Below are positions 26,840 through 26,899 of a stretch of 26,899 bases of DNA, in pieces. The stretch covers positions 1 to 26,899 of IMG/VR virus record IMGVR_UViG_3300044707_000421; one strand, 5' to 3'. The first letter of the stretch is position 1, and every line of letters begins with the position of its first letter. A program made the translations under genes and the position numbers. The DNA comes from a virus. The notes under the pieces are model-generated. The model had not been told where the DNA came from. It did no database searches and saw nothing but the letters and a program-made list of their open reading frames with translations.

Positions 26840-26899
26840 AGAAGCCTGCAGGCCTGTACGCCAACATCAACGCCAAGCGCGAGCGCATCGCTGCTGGCA
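26836..26899 (+). CDS. Hypothetical small phage protein, DUF6321-like (3' partial)
   Basis: A frame opens with GTG inside the previous stop codon (GTGA overlap) and continues to the window end: KKPAGLYANINAKRERIAAG. The opening K-K-P-x-G-L-Y-A-N-I-x-A-K-R-x-R-I is familiar from small proteins encoded right after DUF6496-like genes in head regions of phages. Only about 20 residues are visible, so length and function remain open. Confidence 0.75.
   Translation, partial: MKKPAGLYANINAKRERIAAG

Overview
The window is bacteriophage DNA: about two thirds of the genome of a tailed, probably podovirus-like phage of a GC-rich Gram-negative host. Evidence: a terminase pair, a P22-type portal, scaffold and P22-type coat protein in order; a phage replication block (VRR-NUC nuclease, SNF2-like helicase, DUF2800-type nuclease, family A DNA polymerase, primase-helicase); a lysis cassette; and dozens of very short, overlapping genes. 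High GC and the flavour of the small proteins suggest a Burkholderiales-type host (inference). No integrase, repressor, tRNA, CRISPR array or reverse transcriptase is visible, so lifestyle cannot be decided. The window opens inside a tail-spike gene and closes just after the capsid genes. The missing part (tail tube, ejection proteins) therefore probably lies between the two ends of a circular or permuted map.

Layout. (1) 2-2388, plus strand: end of a beta-helix tail spike, then four overlapping lysis genes (two small membrane proteins, an M15 endolysin, a three-helix holin). (2) 8695-2390, minus strand: one long early operon starting with VRR-NUC and SNF2-like helicase genes and continuing into about 19 tiny genes, almost all joined by 1-4 base stop/start overlaps. 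(3) 8785-15038, plus strand: replication operon, divergent from (2) across a compact double promoter. (4) 18635-15124, minus strand: second operon of small genes, a cytosine-methyltransferase-like protein and two tiny membrane peptides. (5) 18636-19271: about 640 bases of non-coding control DNA. (6) 19272 to the end, plus strand: packaging and head genes.

Most striking: the chain of overlapping genes in operon (2) is broken at one place, and there lies a 59-base element at 5838-5896 with the architecture of an integron attC recombination site. Together with a matching TTAGGC end at 5524-5529 it delimits a 367-base segment that looks like a complete integron gene cassette, carrying one small gene, inserted in a phage operon. 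Second: the control region holds phased nine-base repeats (core GCCTAG) in three clusters exactly 51 bases apart, followed by a strong G-quadruplex motif, a 16-base perfect palindrome and a promoter whose start point falls almost on the ATG of the small terminase gene. This is a candidate packaging, replication or operator site.

How it works together: the divergent promoters at 8702-8750 would fire both early operons. DUF2800 nuclease, polymerase, primase-helicase, SNF2-like helicase and VRR-NUC would copy and process phage DNA. Terminase, portal, scaffold and coat then build and fill heads, with a separate promoter boosting coat synthesis, and the M15 endolysin with holin-like proteins ends the infection. 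Functions are assigned from recognisable motifs and gene order; no database search was run.
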